Source: Chloroflexota bacterium (lineage in GTDB: Bacteria; Chloroflexota; Chloroflexia; Chloroflexales; Herpetosiphonaceae). Taken from it: 64,000 nt of DNA. The notes beneath the pieces were generated by a model. The model saw nothing but the letters and a program-made list of their open reading frames with translations, ran no database searches and had not been told where the DNA came from. Where the stretch lies: positions 62,001 through 126,000 of the forward strand of contig JAIUOC010000010.1 in the NCBI GenBank assembly GCA_020161265.1, read 5' to 3'. The position numbers were made by a program, and so were the translations under genes. Below, piece after piece: positions 32,920 through 40,846 of the stretch. The first letter of the stretch is position 1, and each line of letters starts with the position of its first letter.

Positions 32920-32948
32920 TGGCATATTTCTAGGCAATATGCTATAAT
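32920..32948 (+). promoter_or_regulatory. promoter with extended -10
   Basis: TGCTATAAT (TG extension plus perfect TATAAT at 32943-32948) has TGGCAT 17 bases upstream as a weak -35. It would drive the membrane-protein gene starting at 33033. Confidence 0.6.
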
Positions 32949-33032
32949 CGCCGCGATCAAATCCCTCTTTGTAAAGCATTAAATGTACCTTTCGACGTTT
33001 TGATTGGTCGTGTCGGTACGCTGGAGGATTGC

Positions 33033-33476
33033 TTGAAGAAGTTTGCCATCATCGGGGGCATCGTCCTCCTTATCCTTGGGATTGGTCTTCCGATTTTGTT
33101 GATATCGATGGGCTGGCTGAACGAAGCCCGCGATCTTGCGATCATCCTCTTGGCAATTTTCCAACTCTTCTCTGTCACCTTAATGATTATTTTGGTGGGC
33201 GTGTTGGTGGTGATGGTCAACGAGTTACGCAACTTGGCCAAGGAAAAAATCTCGCCTAAGGTCGAAGATGTGCTGGAACGGGTCAAAGACATTACCGAAA
33301 ACGCCAAATCGACGACTACAACTGCCAAGCAAACCGCCTCGTATGTAGCTGAAGGCGTGGTTTCGCCAGTGATCAAGGCTGCCAGCTTGTTGGCAGGGGT
33401 CAAAGCGGGAGCCAAGTCGTTGGCGCGACGGCAAGCGCGTGGCACATTGCCCAACGATCGCAACCAAAATAACTAG
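33033..33476 (+). CDS. two-helix membrane protein with helical tail
   Basis: The protein has 147 residues from a TTG start at 33033, chosen because GGAGG lies five bases upstream; the frame also allows a TTG at 33000. Two transmembrane helices (about 3-25 and 31-62) are followed by an amphipathic helical tail with Lys/Glu and Thr-rich stretches (KDITENAKSTTTTAKQTAS) and a basic end. The arrangement is like DUF948 or YtxH-type proteins, but I cannot assign a family. The DUF1385 gene follows with its own promoter. Confidence 0.65.
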   Translation: MKKFAIIGGIVLLILGIGLPILLISMGWLNEARDLAIILLAIFQLFSVTLMIILVGVLVVMVNELRNLAKEKISPKVEDVLERVKDITENAKSTTTTAKQTASYVAEGVVSPVIKAASLLAGVKAGAKSLARRQARGTLPNDRNQNN

Positions 33477-33485
33477 GCTGCCCTC

Positions 33486-33515
33486 TTGTCAAACGACAAG
33501 GGCTAGTGGTACGAT
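33486..33515 (+). promoter_or_regulatory. promoter of the DUF1385 gene
   Basis: TTGTCA (33486-33491) and TACGAT (33510-33515) are 18 bases apart, with a TG extension before the -10. A small dyad CTTGTCaaacGACAAG overlaps the -35 box. The start codon is 36 bases further on. Confidence 0.5.
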
Positions 33516-33551
33516 ACACAGACCAACCCATCCTCCTATGTGGTGAACGCT

Positions 33552-34475
33552 ATGGCTGAACGGTTTCCGTATGGTGGACAAGCAGTAATGGAAGGCGTGA
33601 TGATGCGCGGTTTGCACCGGGCTAGTGTCGCTGTCCGTTCACCTTCCGGCCAGATCGTCATTCGCGACCGTGAACTGAATTTGGAGCGGCGGGTCTTTTG
33701 GAGTCGGCTACCACTGCTGCGGGGCATTCAGCTCTTGGGTGATGCCTTGGTAATTGGGATGTGGGCCTTGATGTTCTCGGCCAGTGTAACCGACGATCAA
33801 GCCGAGCAACCCTTGAGCAAAGGGCAAACAGCGCTGCTGGTAACCACCTCGGTCGGCATATCGATCGCCTTATTTTTCGTTTTGCCCTTGCTGGTGGCTT
33901 CGGGAATTGCCAGTTGGGCTAATCTCGGCATCTATAGTCGCGAAACGATTGAAGGCATCACGCGCTTGCTCATTTTTGTTGGCTACTTGGTACTTGTCGG
34001 GCGAACCGCCGAAATCCGCCGAGTTTTCGGGTATCATGGCGCTGAACACAAAGCTGTTTCGGCCTACGAAGCTGGTTGTCCATTGACCGTTGAGCATGTT
34101 CGACCGTTTACAACCATCCACCCGCGCTGTGGCACAACCTTATTACTGATCGTGGTGGTGCTCAGCATTCCTGTATTTGCATTGCTTGGCACGTTTCCCT
34201 TTTGGCTACGTTTGCTAAGTCGAATCATCCTAGTGCCGTTTGTGGCGGCGCTTGCCTACGAGCTTATGCGGCTAACCGCAAGCAAGGCAACCAACCCGAT
34301 TGTGCGTGGTTTGATGACACCAGCATTGGCGCTGCAACGCTTGACCACCCGCGAACCCGATGATGCCATGCTTGAGGTAGCAATCGCTGCTCTGGCGCGG
34401 GTCTTGGCCGCCGATGGTCAAACGGTTGAAAGTCAGCCAATCGCGGTCGATATTCGGCCTGCACTTACGTCCTAA
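33552..34475 (+). CDS. DUF1385 integral membrane protein (YqhQ-like)
   Basis: The protein has 307 residues from the ATG at 33552; an in-frame GTG lies four codons earlier. The family signature YGGQAVMEGVMMRG opens the protein. A second conserved block is FGYHGAEHKAVSAYEAG with PRCGTTLLL (about 160-200). Four or more hydrophobic helices are visible (65-85, 98-120, 135-155, 195-245). Members are membrane proteins of unknown reaction, often encoded near translation or envelope genes. The DUF4388 gene starts 29 bases after its stop. Confidence 0.88.
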   Translation: MAERFPYGGQAVMEGVMMRGLHRASVAVRSPSGQIVIRDRELNLERRVFWSRLPLLRGIQLLGDALVIGMWALMFSASVTDDQAEQPLSKGQTALLVTTSVGISIALFFVLPLLVASGIASWANLGIYSRETIEGITRLLIFVGYLVLVGRTAEIRRVFGYHGAEHKAVSAYEAGCPLTVEHVRPFTTIHPRCGTTLLLIVVVLSIPVFALLGTFPFWLRLLSRIILVPFVAALAYELMRLTASKATNPIVRGLMTPALALQRLTTREPDDAMLEVAIAALARVLAADGQTVESQPIAVDIRPALTS

Positions 34476-34504
34476 CATCGTACATCCAGAGTGAGGGCAT
34501 CTGT

Positions 34505-35326
34505 ATGGCTCTTGTTGGTAATTTGCGCGACTTTGCACTCGCTGATTTTCTTTATCTGATCGATCGCGGGTACAAAACTGGCAGTTTACAACTGAACCGT
34601 CAAAGTGCCGCAGCAACGCTCTACTTTGAAAAGGGAAAACTGCTCTACGCCGCGCAAACGCAAGAACGCGAATCGCTCGGCGAAATGTTGCAGCGCACGG
34701 GGAAACTCACGCCGCAACAAGCGCAGCAGGCGGTGCAACTGCAGCAAACTGATGGCAATCAATCGCTTGGAACGGTGCTGATCGATAGCGATATTCTTAC
34801 GCGCGAAGATCTGCAACGCCATATCCAAACCCACATAGAAGAGACGGTGTACAGTCTGTTTGGCTGGCCCGATGGTGAGTTTTGCTTCAATGCCGGGGTG
34901 AAACTCGACCGTGATGATGTCCAATCGCTGGTACCGCTTGGGGTGGAAAACCTCATTATGGAGGGTGTACGCCGCGTCGATGAATGGGGCCGCATCAAGG
35001 ATCATATTCCCAATACCGATATGATCGCTCGCTTTGTCGATCAGCCACTCGAAAAGGCTAAAAGCATCAACTTAACGCCCGATGAATGGCGGATTTTTGC
35101 CCGCATCAATGGCAAAGATTCGATCAAAGAAGTGATCAGTCGGACTGGCTTGAGTGAATTTGATGTGAGCCGCATTGTATACGGCTTCATTTCGGCAGGC
35201 TTGGTTGAGGTAACCCGACCTCGCCCTCCTGTCCCAGCGACGGGACGCGCTGGTGCTGGTGCCGCTGCAGGAGCACCAAAACGCAGCCTCGTCTCACGGA
35301 TCATCAATCGTATTAGGGGAATGTAG
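34505..35326 (+). CDS. DUF4388 (PATAN-like) domain protein
   Basis: The protein has 273 residues. The N-terminal DUF4388 domain (1-110) starts ALVGNLRDFALADFLYLIDRGYKTGSL and contains YFEKGKLLYA. A middle region repeats the DUF4388-like pattern (SLFGWPDGEFCFNAG). The C-terminal part (185-240) looks like a winged helix (INGKDSIKEVISRTGLSEFDVSRIVYGF). An Ala/Gly-rich linker and basic tail close it. Proteins of this kind are often paired with Ras-like GTPases in gliding or developmental signalling, and such a GTPase follows here. GAGGG precedes the ATG. Confidence 0.82.
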   Translation: MALVGNLRDFALADFLYLIDRGYKTGSLQLNRQSAAATLYFEKGKLLYAAQTQERESLGEMLQRTGKLTPQQAQQAVQLQQTDGNQSLGTVLIDSDILTREDLQRHIQTHIEETVYSLFGWPDGEFCFNAGVKLDRDDVQSLVPLGVENLIMEGVRRVDEWGRIKDHIPNTDMIARFVDQPLEKAKSINLTPDEWRIFARINGKDSIKEVISRTGLSEFDVSRIVYGFISAGLVEVTRPRPPVPATGRAGAGAAAGAPKRSLVSRIINRIRGM

Positions 35327-35394
35327 AAAGGCGGCGCTGCGCTGGAACACTCCCACACTCCCACCGGCAACCTAGCTCCGTCTTAGGAGGACGT

Positions 35395-35925
35395 ATGCAG
35401 ACTGTCAAAATGGTTATCAGTGGCGCGGTTAACGCTGGTAAAACACAGTTCATTCGTGCCATTAGTGAAATCGAGGTGGTTTCGACCGAACGGAAGGCCT
35501 CCGACGATACCAAGTTGCTCAAAGGCGAAACCACCGTTGCAATGGACTTTGGCCGCATTACCATCAGTGATGATTTGGTGTTGCACTTGTTTGGCACACC
35601 CGGCCAAAAACGCTTCGACTTTATGTGGGAAATCTTGTCCGAGGGGATGCTCGGCTTGATTGTGTTGGTCGATAGCACCCGGCCTGAAACGTTCCGTGAA
35701 ACAAATCGGATTATCGATTTCTTCACTTCGCAACGTGATGCGCCGTATGTCGTCGCCGCCAACAAGCAAGACCACGAGAACGCTTGGGCACCTGATGAGT
35801 TGCGGCTCGCCTTGCGGTTGCCAGCCCATGTTAAAATTGTTCCCTGTGTGGCAACCCAAAAGGATTCGGTTAAAAATGTGCTGCTAGAATTGCTCTACGT
35901 TATTATGCAGCGCTCAACCGACTAA
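35395..35925 (+). CDS. Ras-like small GTPase (MglA/CvnD-type)
   Basis: The protein has 176 residues with all G motifs: G1 GAVNAGKTQFI, a switch I Thr in KGETTVAMDFG, G3 FGTPGQKRF, G4 NKQD (near residue 122) and a G5-like CVAT. The G3 form FGTPGQ replaces the usual DxxG lead and is typical of prokaryotic GTPases that pair with DUF4388 or roadblock proteins. It likely acts as a nucleotide-dependent switch near the membrane or in motility control. AGGAGG lies before the ATG. It is 68 bases after the DUF4388 gene. Confidence 0.88.
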   Translation: MQTVKMVISGAVNAGKTQFIRAISEIEVVSTERKASDDTKLLKGETTVAMDFGRITISDDLVLHLFGTPGQKRFDFMWEILSEGMLGLIVLVDSTRPETFRETNRIIDFFTSQRDAPYVVAANKQDHENAWAPDELRLALRLPAHVKIVPCVATQKDSVKNVLLELLYVIMQRSTD

Positions 35926-36014
35926 AGGCGATTCTTCACGCTTCATTGCTCTTTTTCGCCATGCCGTACTCTGTCTCAGGGTGCGGCTTTTCGCCATTGT
36001 GGAGCGAGGTTTCA

Positions 36015-37022
36015 ATGCAGCTTAATTTGCCAATTCTCGGCCAATTACAAGGCCGTCGTTCCATCTTGATTGCAGGCATGGGCGGCGGTTTTGATATTTT
36101 CTGTGGCTTGCCGATTTTTCTGCAATTACGCCAACTAGGCTTTAATGTGCATTTGGCCAATTTTAGTTTTAGCGATCTTGAGGCCGCTAGCAATCTGCAT
36201 TATCTTGGTGATACGGTCTATGGTGTGCCAAGTTTGCCGCGTGACCCTGAGTTTGTGCCCAGTCATAGCCCAATTGATGCTACCCAAGTGGCGTTGTTTC
36301 AACGCTACAGTCCGTTTATCTATTTTCCTGAGCTGTATTTGGCCGAGTGGTTTCGCCAAACCTATGGCGAGCCATTAACGGTTTGGGCTTTTTTGCGCAG
36401 CGGAGTTAAGCCACTCTTGGCCAGTTATCGCCGCTTAGTCCAGCATCTCTCAGTTGATGCCATTATCTTGATTGATGGTGGGGTTGATGCGTTGGTACAA
36501 GGCGACGAGGCCGAAATTGGCACCTTGGTTGAAGATTCAATCTCTTTAGCTGCGGTCAATCAGTTGCACGAGGTTCCAACCAAAATTGTGGCTTGCATTG
36601 GCTTGGGCGCTGAACGCGATATGCATTATCCCCATATTTTTCAAAATATTGCTAGCTTGGCTGAATCCGAAATTTTGCTCGGCACGTGTAGCCTGATCAA
36701 ACAAATGCCAGTTTATCAAGCCTACGCTGCGGCGGTGCATTGGACGCAATCGCGAATTTATCAAGACCCCAGTGTGATCAATAGCTCAATTATTTCAGCG
36801 GTCGAGGGCTATTTTGGCGATTATCATCTGACCAGCAAAACCGAGGGCAGCAAGCTCGATATCAATCCGCTGATGAGTCTCTATTGGTTTTTTGATTTGG
36901 TGGGCTTGGCTGAGCAGCATTTGTTGCTGGAGCCGCTGTTGGAGACTGAACATTTGCGCGAGGTGGTGCAGTGGGTGCATACGCTACGGGCAAATTTGCC
37001 AATTCGCCCACGCTTACGCTAA
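36015..37022 (+). CDS. DUF1152 family protein
   Basis: The protein has 335 residues from the ATG at 36015, supported by GGAGCGAGG just upstream; a longer frame from 35946 has no ribosome site. The Gly-rich N-terminus ILIAGMGGGFDIFCGLPI and the later IILIDGGVDALVQGDEAEIGT and CIGLGAERDM segments mark DUF1152, a family of soluble proteins with a nucleotide-binding-like fold and no proven activity. It follows the DUF4388/GTPase pair on the same strand and may belong to that operon. Confidence 0.82.
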   Translation: MQLNLPILGQLQGRRSILIAGMGGGFDIFCGLPIFLQLRQLGFNVHLANFSFSDLEAASNLHYLGDTVYGVPSLPRDPEFVPSHSPIDATQVALFQRYSPFIYFPELYLAEWFRQTYGEPLTVWAFLRSGVKPLLASYRRLVQHLSVDAIILIDGGVDALVQGDEAEIGTLVEDSISLAAVNQLHEVPTKIVACIGLGAERDMHYPHIFQNIASLAESEILLGTCSLIKQMPVYQAYAAAVHWTQSRIYQDPSVINSSIISAVEGYFGDYHLTSKTEGSKLDINPLMSLYWFFDLVGLAEQHLLLEPLLETEHLREVVQWVHTLRANLPIRPRLR

Positions 37023-37185
37023 GTGGCTTCCAGCTTTCTGGCCTTCGTGGAGCATAATGTGGCTATAGGCTATGGACTATCGGGGATTGATTGGAACCTT
37101 CAATAGCCAACAGCCCATAGCCTATAGCCAATTTTCCTTCGCGCTCTTCGTGATCTTCGCGGTTCCAGTACTCAAGGAATACTGC
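37023..37185. repeat. palindromic intergenic element and flanking words
   Basis: The gap lies between convergent genes. The core 37061-37129 is a clean palindrome: GGCTATAGGCTATGG pairs with CCCATAGCCTATAGCC, with the family centre ATCGGGGATTGATTGGAAC inside. It is flanked by GGCCTTCGTGG and CTTCGCGCTCTTCGTGATCTTCGCGGTTC words. No gene is seen. Confidence 0.7.
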
Positions 37186-38331
37186 TTATTGTTTCTCGGC
37201 TCGTTTGGCAGCTTCCCAGAGCGTGTCGGCTTCGCTTAAGCTGAGTTGGCTAAGTTGGCGGCCTTGGGCTTGGGCGGCTTGCTCAACGGTCACGAAACGG
37301 CGGCGGAATTTGGCAATCGTGCCGCGTAAGGCACTTTCTGAATCAATTTTGAGCCAACGAGCAAGATTGGTTAGGGCAAAAAGCACATCGCCAAACTCGG
37401 CGGCTTGTTCTTCAGGGTTAGTGGCGACTTGCAATTCAGCGATTTCTTCATGAACTTTGGCCCAAACTCCGCTGACATCAGGCCAATCGAAGCCAACCTT
37501 GGCGGCTTTCTTGCCAATTAGTTGGGCAGTTGCAAGCGGCGGTAGGGTTTTGGCAATGCCATCAAGTGCACTGTTGCGTTGGCTGCCTTTTTCCTGATGC
37601 TCGGTTGCCTTAATTGCATCCCAGTTGCGCAACACTTCGTCGGCATCGCTGACCTCGGTTGTGCCGAAAATATGTGGGTGACGACGAATCAGTTTGCTGT
37701 TGATTGCTGTATAGACCTGATCGAGATTGAAGCGGCCTGCTTGGCGACCAAACTCGGCATGAAAGACGATTTGCAATAATAAATCGCCCAATTCTTCTTT
37801 TAAATTTGGCCAATCTTCGGCATCAAGGGCTTCCAGCGTTTCATGGGTTTCTTCGAGCAAAAATTCGCGTAAGCTGGCATGGGTTTGTTTGCGATCCCAT
37901 GGGCAGCCATGTGGCCCCGCCAAACGCGCCATAATCCATTCTAAAGTGCTTGGGCTTGCCACATCGGTTTCGATGCTAAGTGCTGGCAGATACCAGGCTT
38001 GAGCCGTGCTGGCAGTGGCGAGGGTTTGTTGGCTCAGGCTAATTTCATTTAAGCTATGCACGGGATGTTCGGCAGGGTAGCGCCGCAATAAACTGGCGCG
38101 AACCGCTGCTAGCTTGCTTGTATCGATTTCAGTGATGATCAAGGCTTGGGTAGCTTGAAATGGTAATGGGCTGACGAAGCTTGGGTATTCAGCGATGCCT
38201 TGTAATTCGCACCAAGCTCGATCAGCGTCCTCGGCAGGAACTGGAATTGGGGCTAGTAATTTGTGGGCGGGCACAACTTGAAAGCCTTGGCTCAAATCAA
38301 GTGGCAATTGGGTGAGAAGTTGGCTCAACAT
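37186..38331 (-). CDS. mazG: nucleoside triphosphate pyrophosphohydrolase MazG with truncated methylase-like N-terminus
   Basis: The protein has 381 residues. The MazG domain (about 130-250) has GPHGCPWDRKQTHASLREFLLEETHE and the EExxE/D metal-binding pattern continued in LKEELGDLLLQIVFHAEF, followed by RRHPHIFG and the second MazG-like half. It hydrolyses non-canonical NTPs to NMPs and cleans the nucleotide pool. The first ~125 residues resemble the C-terminal part of the SAM-dependent methylase domain found in YabN-type fusions (DLSQGFQVVPA, YPAEHPV, AWYLPAL), but the SAM-binding N-terminus is absent. AGGAG precedes the ATG. Confidence 0.9.
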   Translation of the reverse strand: MLSQLLTQLPLDLSQGFQVVPAHKLLAPIPVPAEDADRAWCELQGIAEYPSFVSPLPFQATQALIITEIDTSKLAAVRASLLRRYPAEHPVHSLNEISLSQQTLATASTAQAWYLPALSIETDVASPSTLEWIMARLAGPHGCPWDRKQTHASLREFLLEETHETLEALDAEDWPNLKEELGDLLLQIVFHAEFGRQAGRFNLDQVYTAINSKLIRRHPHIFGTTEVSDADEVLRNWDAIKATEHQEKGSQRNSALDGIAKTLPPLATAQLIGKKAAKVGFDWPDVSGVWAKVHEEIAELQVATNPEEQAAEFGDVLFALTNLARWLKIDSESALRGTIAKFRRRFVTVEQAAQAQGRQLSQLSLSEADTLWEAAKRAEKQ

Positions 38332-38340
38332 GCTTGCTCC

Positions 38341-38379
38341 TAAAATAAAGAGCGACAGGATGAGCGATGCATCCTGTCG
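38341..38379 (-). terminator. terminator of the PpiC lipoprotein gene
   Basis: CGACAGGATG / CATCCTGTCG forms a 10-base stem with a 7-base loop. On the minus strand CTCTTTATTTTA follows. It lies between the lipoprotein stop and the mazG start. Confidence 0.55.
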
Positions 38380-38403
38380 TAACGCCCATTGGCATTGCTC
38401 TGA

Positions 38404-39375
38404 TTATTGATCTTGGAAAACGGTGACTGATTCAGGGAAGGGCACTTCCTCGGCTCGCACGTAATTTTTGATCAAATCGTTTTTGCGATATTCTTCGACT
38501 TTGGCTTGCACATAGGCAGTGCCTTCGGGAGAAGTCATAAGTTCTTCGAACGAGTTAAAACCAATCGCGTTGCGGCTTTCGGTAATTTTGATAATGTGAT
38601 AGCCAAATTCGGTTTTGACAGGCTCGCTCAATTGGCCGATTTCCAGCGTGTTGAGTGCGGTGGCAAATTCAGGGACGAAGCCGGCAAATTGCTCTTTAGT
38701 ATACCATCCAAGGTCGCCGCCATTTGCGCCACTGCCGGTATCTTCAGAATATTGTTGGGCTAAGGCCGAGAAATCTTCGCCCGCTTTCAATTGGGTCAAG
38801 AGTTGGTTGACACGATCAAAAGCTACTGATTCACTGACGGTTTGGGTTGAAACCAAAATATGAAACAGATGAAATTGTGGTGTTTCGCTTGGCACTTGCA
38901 GCGTTTTGGCATAGCTTTCGAAGGTTAAAATTTGGGCAACATAGGCACGCATATTTTCAACCGAGCCAAAACGATTTTTTTTGGCAAAGGCTTCATAATC
39001 GGCAAAGGTTGGTTTTTCTTCATCGGCAAAGGCTGGGTTTTCTTGTTCCAAGGCCCGATCGATCATCATCGTGGTTTGTTCTGCGGTCACGCTATCGATG
39101 CCTGCGCCAAGTTTGGCACTTTCTTCCAGCAGCACTTTTTGCAAAATCATTTGATCTAAAAGTTGTTGACGGGTGGTATTGGCATCAAGGCCGCCACCAT
39201 TATTGTTGATATTATTAGAATTTTGATCTAAAAAGGTTGTAAATTCTGCTTCGGTGATCGAGGAATTGCCAACCTCAACCAAGACTTTGGATTGGCTGGT
39301 GGTAATTTCACTACCACAGCCTGCTAGGATTGCGATTACCAAACAGAGCAGCAACCACTGGGCGTGTCGTCGCAT
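38404..39375 (-). CDS. peptidyl-prolyl isomerase lipoprotein (SurA/PrsA type)
   Basis: The protein has 323 residues from the ATG at 39375, with GGAGG ten bases upstream; a longer frame to 39450 has no site. A lipoprotein signal peptide ends in the lipobox LAGC. A SurA-like helical chaperone region (about 30-165) contains LLDQMILQKVLLEESAKLG. The parvulin domain (about 175-270) contains HLFHILVST, GANGGDLGWYTKEQF and FGYHIIKI. It would help fold exported proteins outside the membrane. It stands between glyA and mazG. Confidence 0.9.
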   Translation of the reverse strand: MRRHAQWLLLCLVIAILAGCGSEITTSQSKVLVEVGNSSITEAEFTTFLDQNSNNINNNGGGLDANTTRQQLLDQMILQKVLLEESAKLGAGIDSVTAEQTTMMIDRALEQENPAFADEEKPTFADYEAFAKKNRFGSVENMRAYVAQILTFESYAKTLQVPSETPQFHLFHILVSTQTVSESVAFDRVNQLLTQLKAGEDFSALAQQYSEDTGSGANGGDLGWYTKEQFAGFVPEFATALNTLEIGQLSEPVKTEFGYHIIKITESRNAIGFNSFEELMTSPEGTAYVQAKVEEYRKNDLIKNYVRAEEVPFPESVTVFQDQ

Positions 39376-39455
39376 GAGCGAAAGTCCTCCACATTCTTGA
39401 AATGCTAAATTATATATCTCATTGATACCGCAGCCATGGCCGCTTGTCAAACGCT

Positions 39456-39488
39456 AAGCGAGACAGTCGTAGTTCGACTGCCTCGCTT
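39456..39488 (-). terminator. long hairpin after glyA
   Basis: A 14-base stem (AAGCGAGGCAGTCG with its complement, one G-T pair) and 5-base loop lie 21 bases after the glyA stop. It has no T-run after the stem, so termination may be factor-assisted, or the hairpin protects the 3' end. Confidence 0.45.
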
Positions 39489-39508
39489 AAGCTGGTTAAC
39501 TGGTTGAT

Positions 39509-40768
39509 TTAGGCGTATTCTGGTTGGCCTGGTACTGGGAAGGCCGCGCACAATTCACGAACTTCGCCAGCAATTTTGGCTTGCAGGCTCTTGTTGCCCA
39601 ATTCACGCACGATTTGGCCGACCCAAACCGCAATTTGGCGCATTTCGTTTGGCCCAAAGCCCCGAGTCGTCGCAGCAGGCGTACCAAAGCGCAAGCCGCT
39701 GGCTGTCATTGGTGGCTTGGGATCGAAGGGAATGGCGTTTTTGTTGACGGTGATGCCAGCGTGGTCAAGGGCTTTTTCTGCGTCTTTGCCTGTGGCATTC
39801 ACTGGAGTCAAATCGACCAGCAATAGGTGATTATCGGTGCCGCCGCTGACGATTCGCAAGCCTTCGTTGGTCAAGGCTTCGGCCAAAACCTTGGCATTTT
39901 CGACAACCCGTCGCATATAATCGCGATATTCGGGTTGCAAGGCTTCGCCAAATGCCACGGCCTTTGCTGCGATCACATGCATCAACGGGCCGCCTTGCAC
40001 ACCTGGAAATACGGTTTTATCGATATTTTTGCCATGCTCAGCACTGCACATAATCATGCCGCCACGAGGGCCGCGCAGGGTTTTGTGGGTGGTGGTGGTG
40101 ACATATTGAGCTACGCCGATGGGCGATGGGTGCAAACCTGCGGCGACAAGGCCTGCAATGTGGGCAATATCGGCCATCAAAATCGCCCCAACATTGTCGG
40201 CGATCGTGCGCAGCAAATCGAAATTGATGTTGCGTGGATAGGCACTAGCTCCACAGATAATCATCTTGGGCTGGGTTTTGTGGGCAATCTCGGCAACTTC
40301 TTCATAATCGATCTGTTCGGTCTCGCGATCAACGCCATAGCCGTGAATCTCATACGATTTGCCCGAGAAGTTGAGTGGATGGCCGTGAGTTAAGTGGCCG
40401 CCATGAGCCAAACTCATGCCCAAGACGCGATCGCCATGCTCAAGCGTGGCCAGTTGCACAGCCATATTGGCTTGCGCTCCCGAGTGGGGTTGCACGTTGA
40501 CATGTTCAGCACCAAAGAGTTGCTTGGCGCGTTTGATCGCCAAATCTTCGGCGACATCAACAAACTCGCAGCCTCCATAATAGCGTTTACGTGGATAGCC
40601 TTCGGCATATTTATTGGTCAACACCGAACCTTGGGCAGCTAATACAGCACTGCTGACATAGTTTTCAGAGGCGATCAACTCAATCCCATGGCGTTGGCGT
40701 TCTGCTTCAGAGTCGATAGCTTGCGCCAAATCGGGATCTTGTTGGCGCAATACATCCATTAACGACAT
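39509..40768 (-). CDS. glyA: serine hydroxymethyltransferase
   Basis: This PLP enzyme converts serine and tetrahydrofolate to glycine and methylene-tetrahydrofolate and is central to one-carbon metabolism. Its 419 residues are standard. Conserved segments are [42 protein letters not shown], the PLP-lysine region [13 protein letters not shown], and the C-terminal [18 protein letters not shown] lies before the ATG. It is a single gene on the minus strand. Confidence 0.98.
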   Translation of the reverse strand: MSLMDVLRQQDPDLAQAIDSEAERQRHGIELIASENYVSSAVLAAQGSVLTNKYAEGYPRKRYYGGCEFVDVAEDLAIKRAKQLFGAEHVNVQPHSGAQANMAVQLATLEHGDRVLGMSLAHGGHLTHGHPLNFSGKSYEIHGYGVDRETEQIDYEEVAEIAHKTQPKMIICGASAYPRNINFDLLRTIADNVGAILMADIAHIAGLVAAGLHPSPIGVAQYVTTTTHKTLRGPRGGMIMCSAEHGKNIDKTVFPGVQGGPLMHVIAAKAVAFGEALQPEYRDYMRRVVENAKVLAEALTNEGLRIVSGGTDNHLLLVDLTPVNATGKDAEKALDHAGITVNKNAIPFDPKPPMTASGLRFGTPAATTRGFGPNEMRQIAVWVGQIVRELGNKSLQAKIAGEVRELCAAFPVPGQPEYA

Positions 40769-40846
40769 GCGTACACTCCTTGTCTACGTGGAAACATCCT
40801 TGCAGCCGGTTGGGCGTGGTGCGACGATGTAAAATTGACCCGCTCC

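Noticed and set aside
32874-33032. Riboswitch or structured leader before the 33033 gene
   Set aside because: Apart from a promoter, no conserved aptamer-like pairing could be recognised in the 160 bases.
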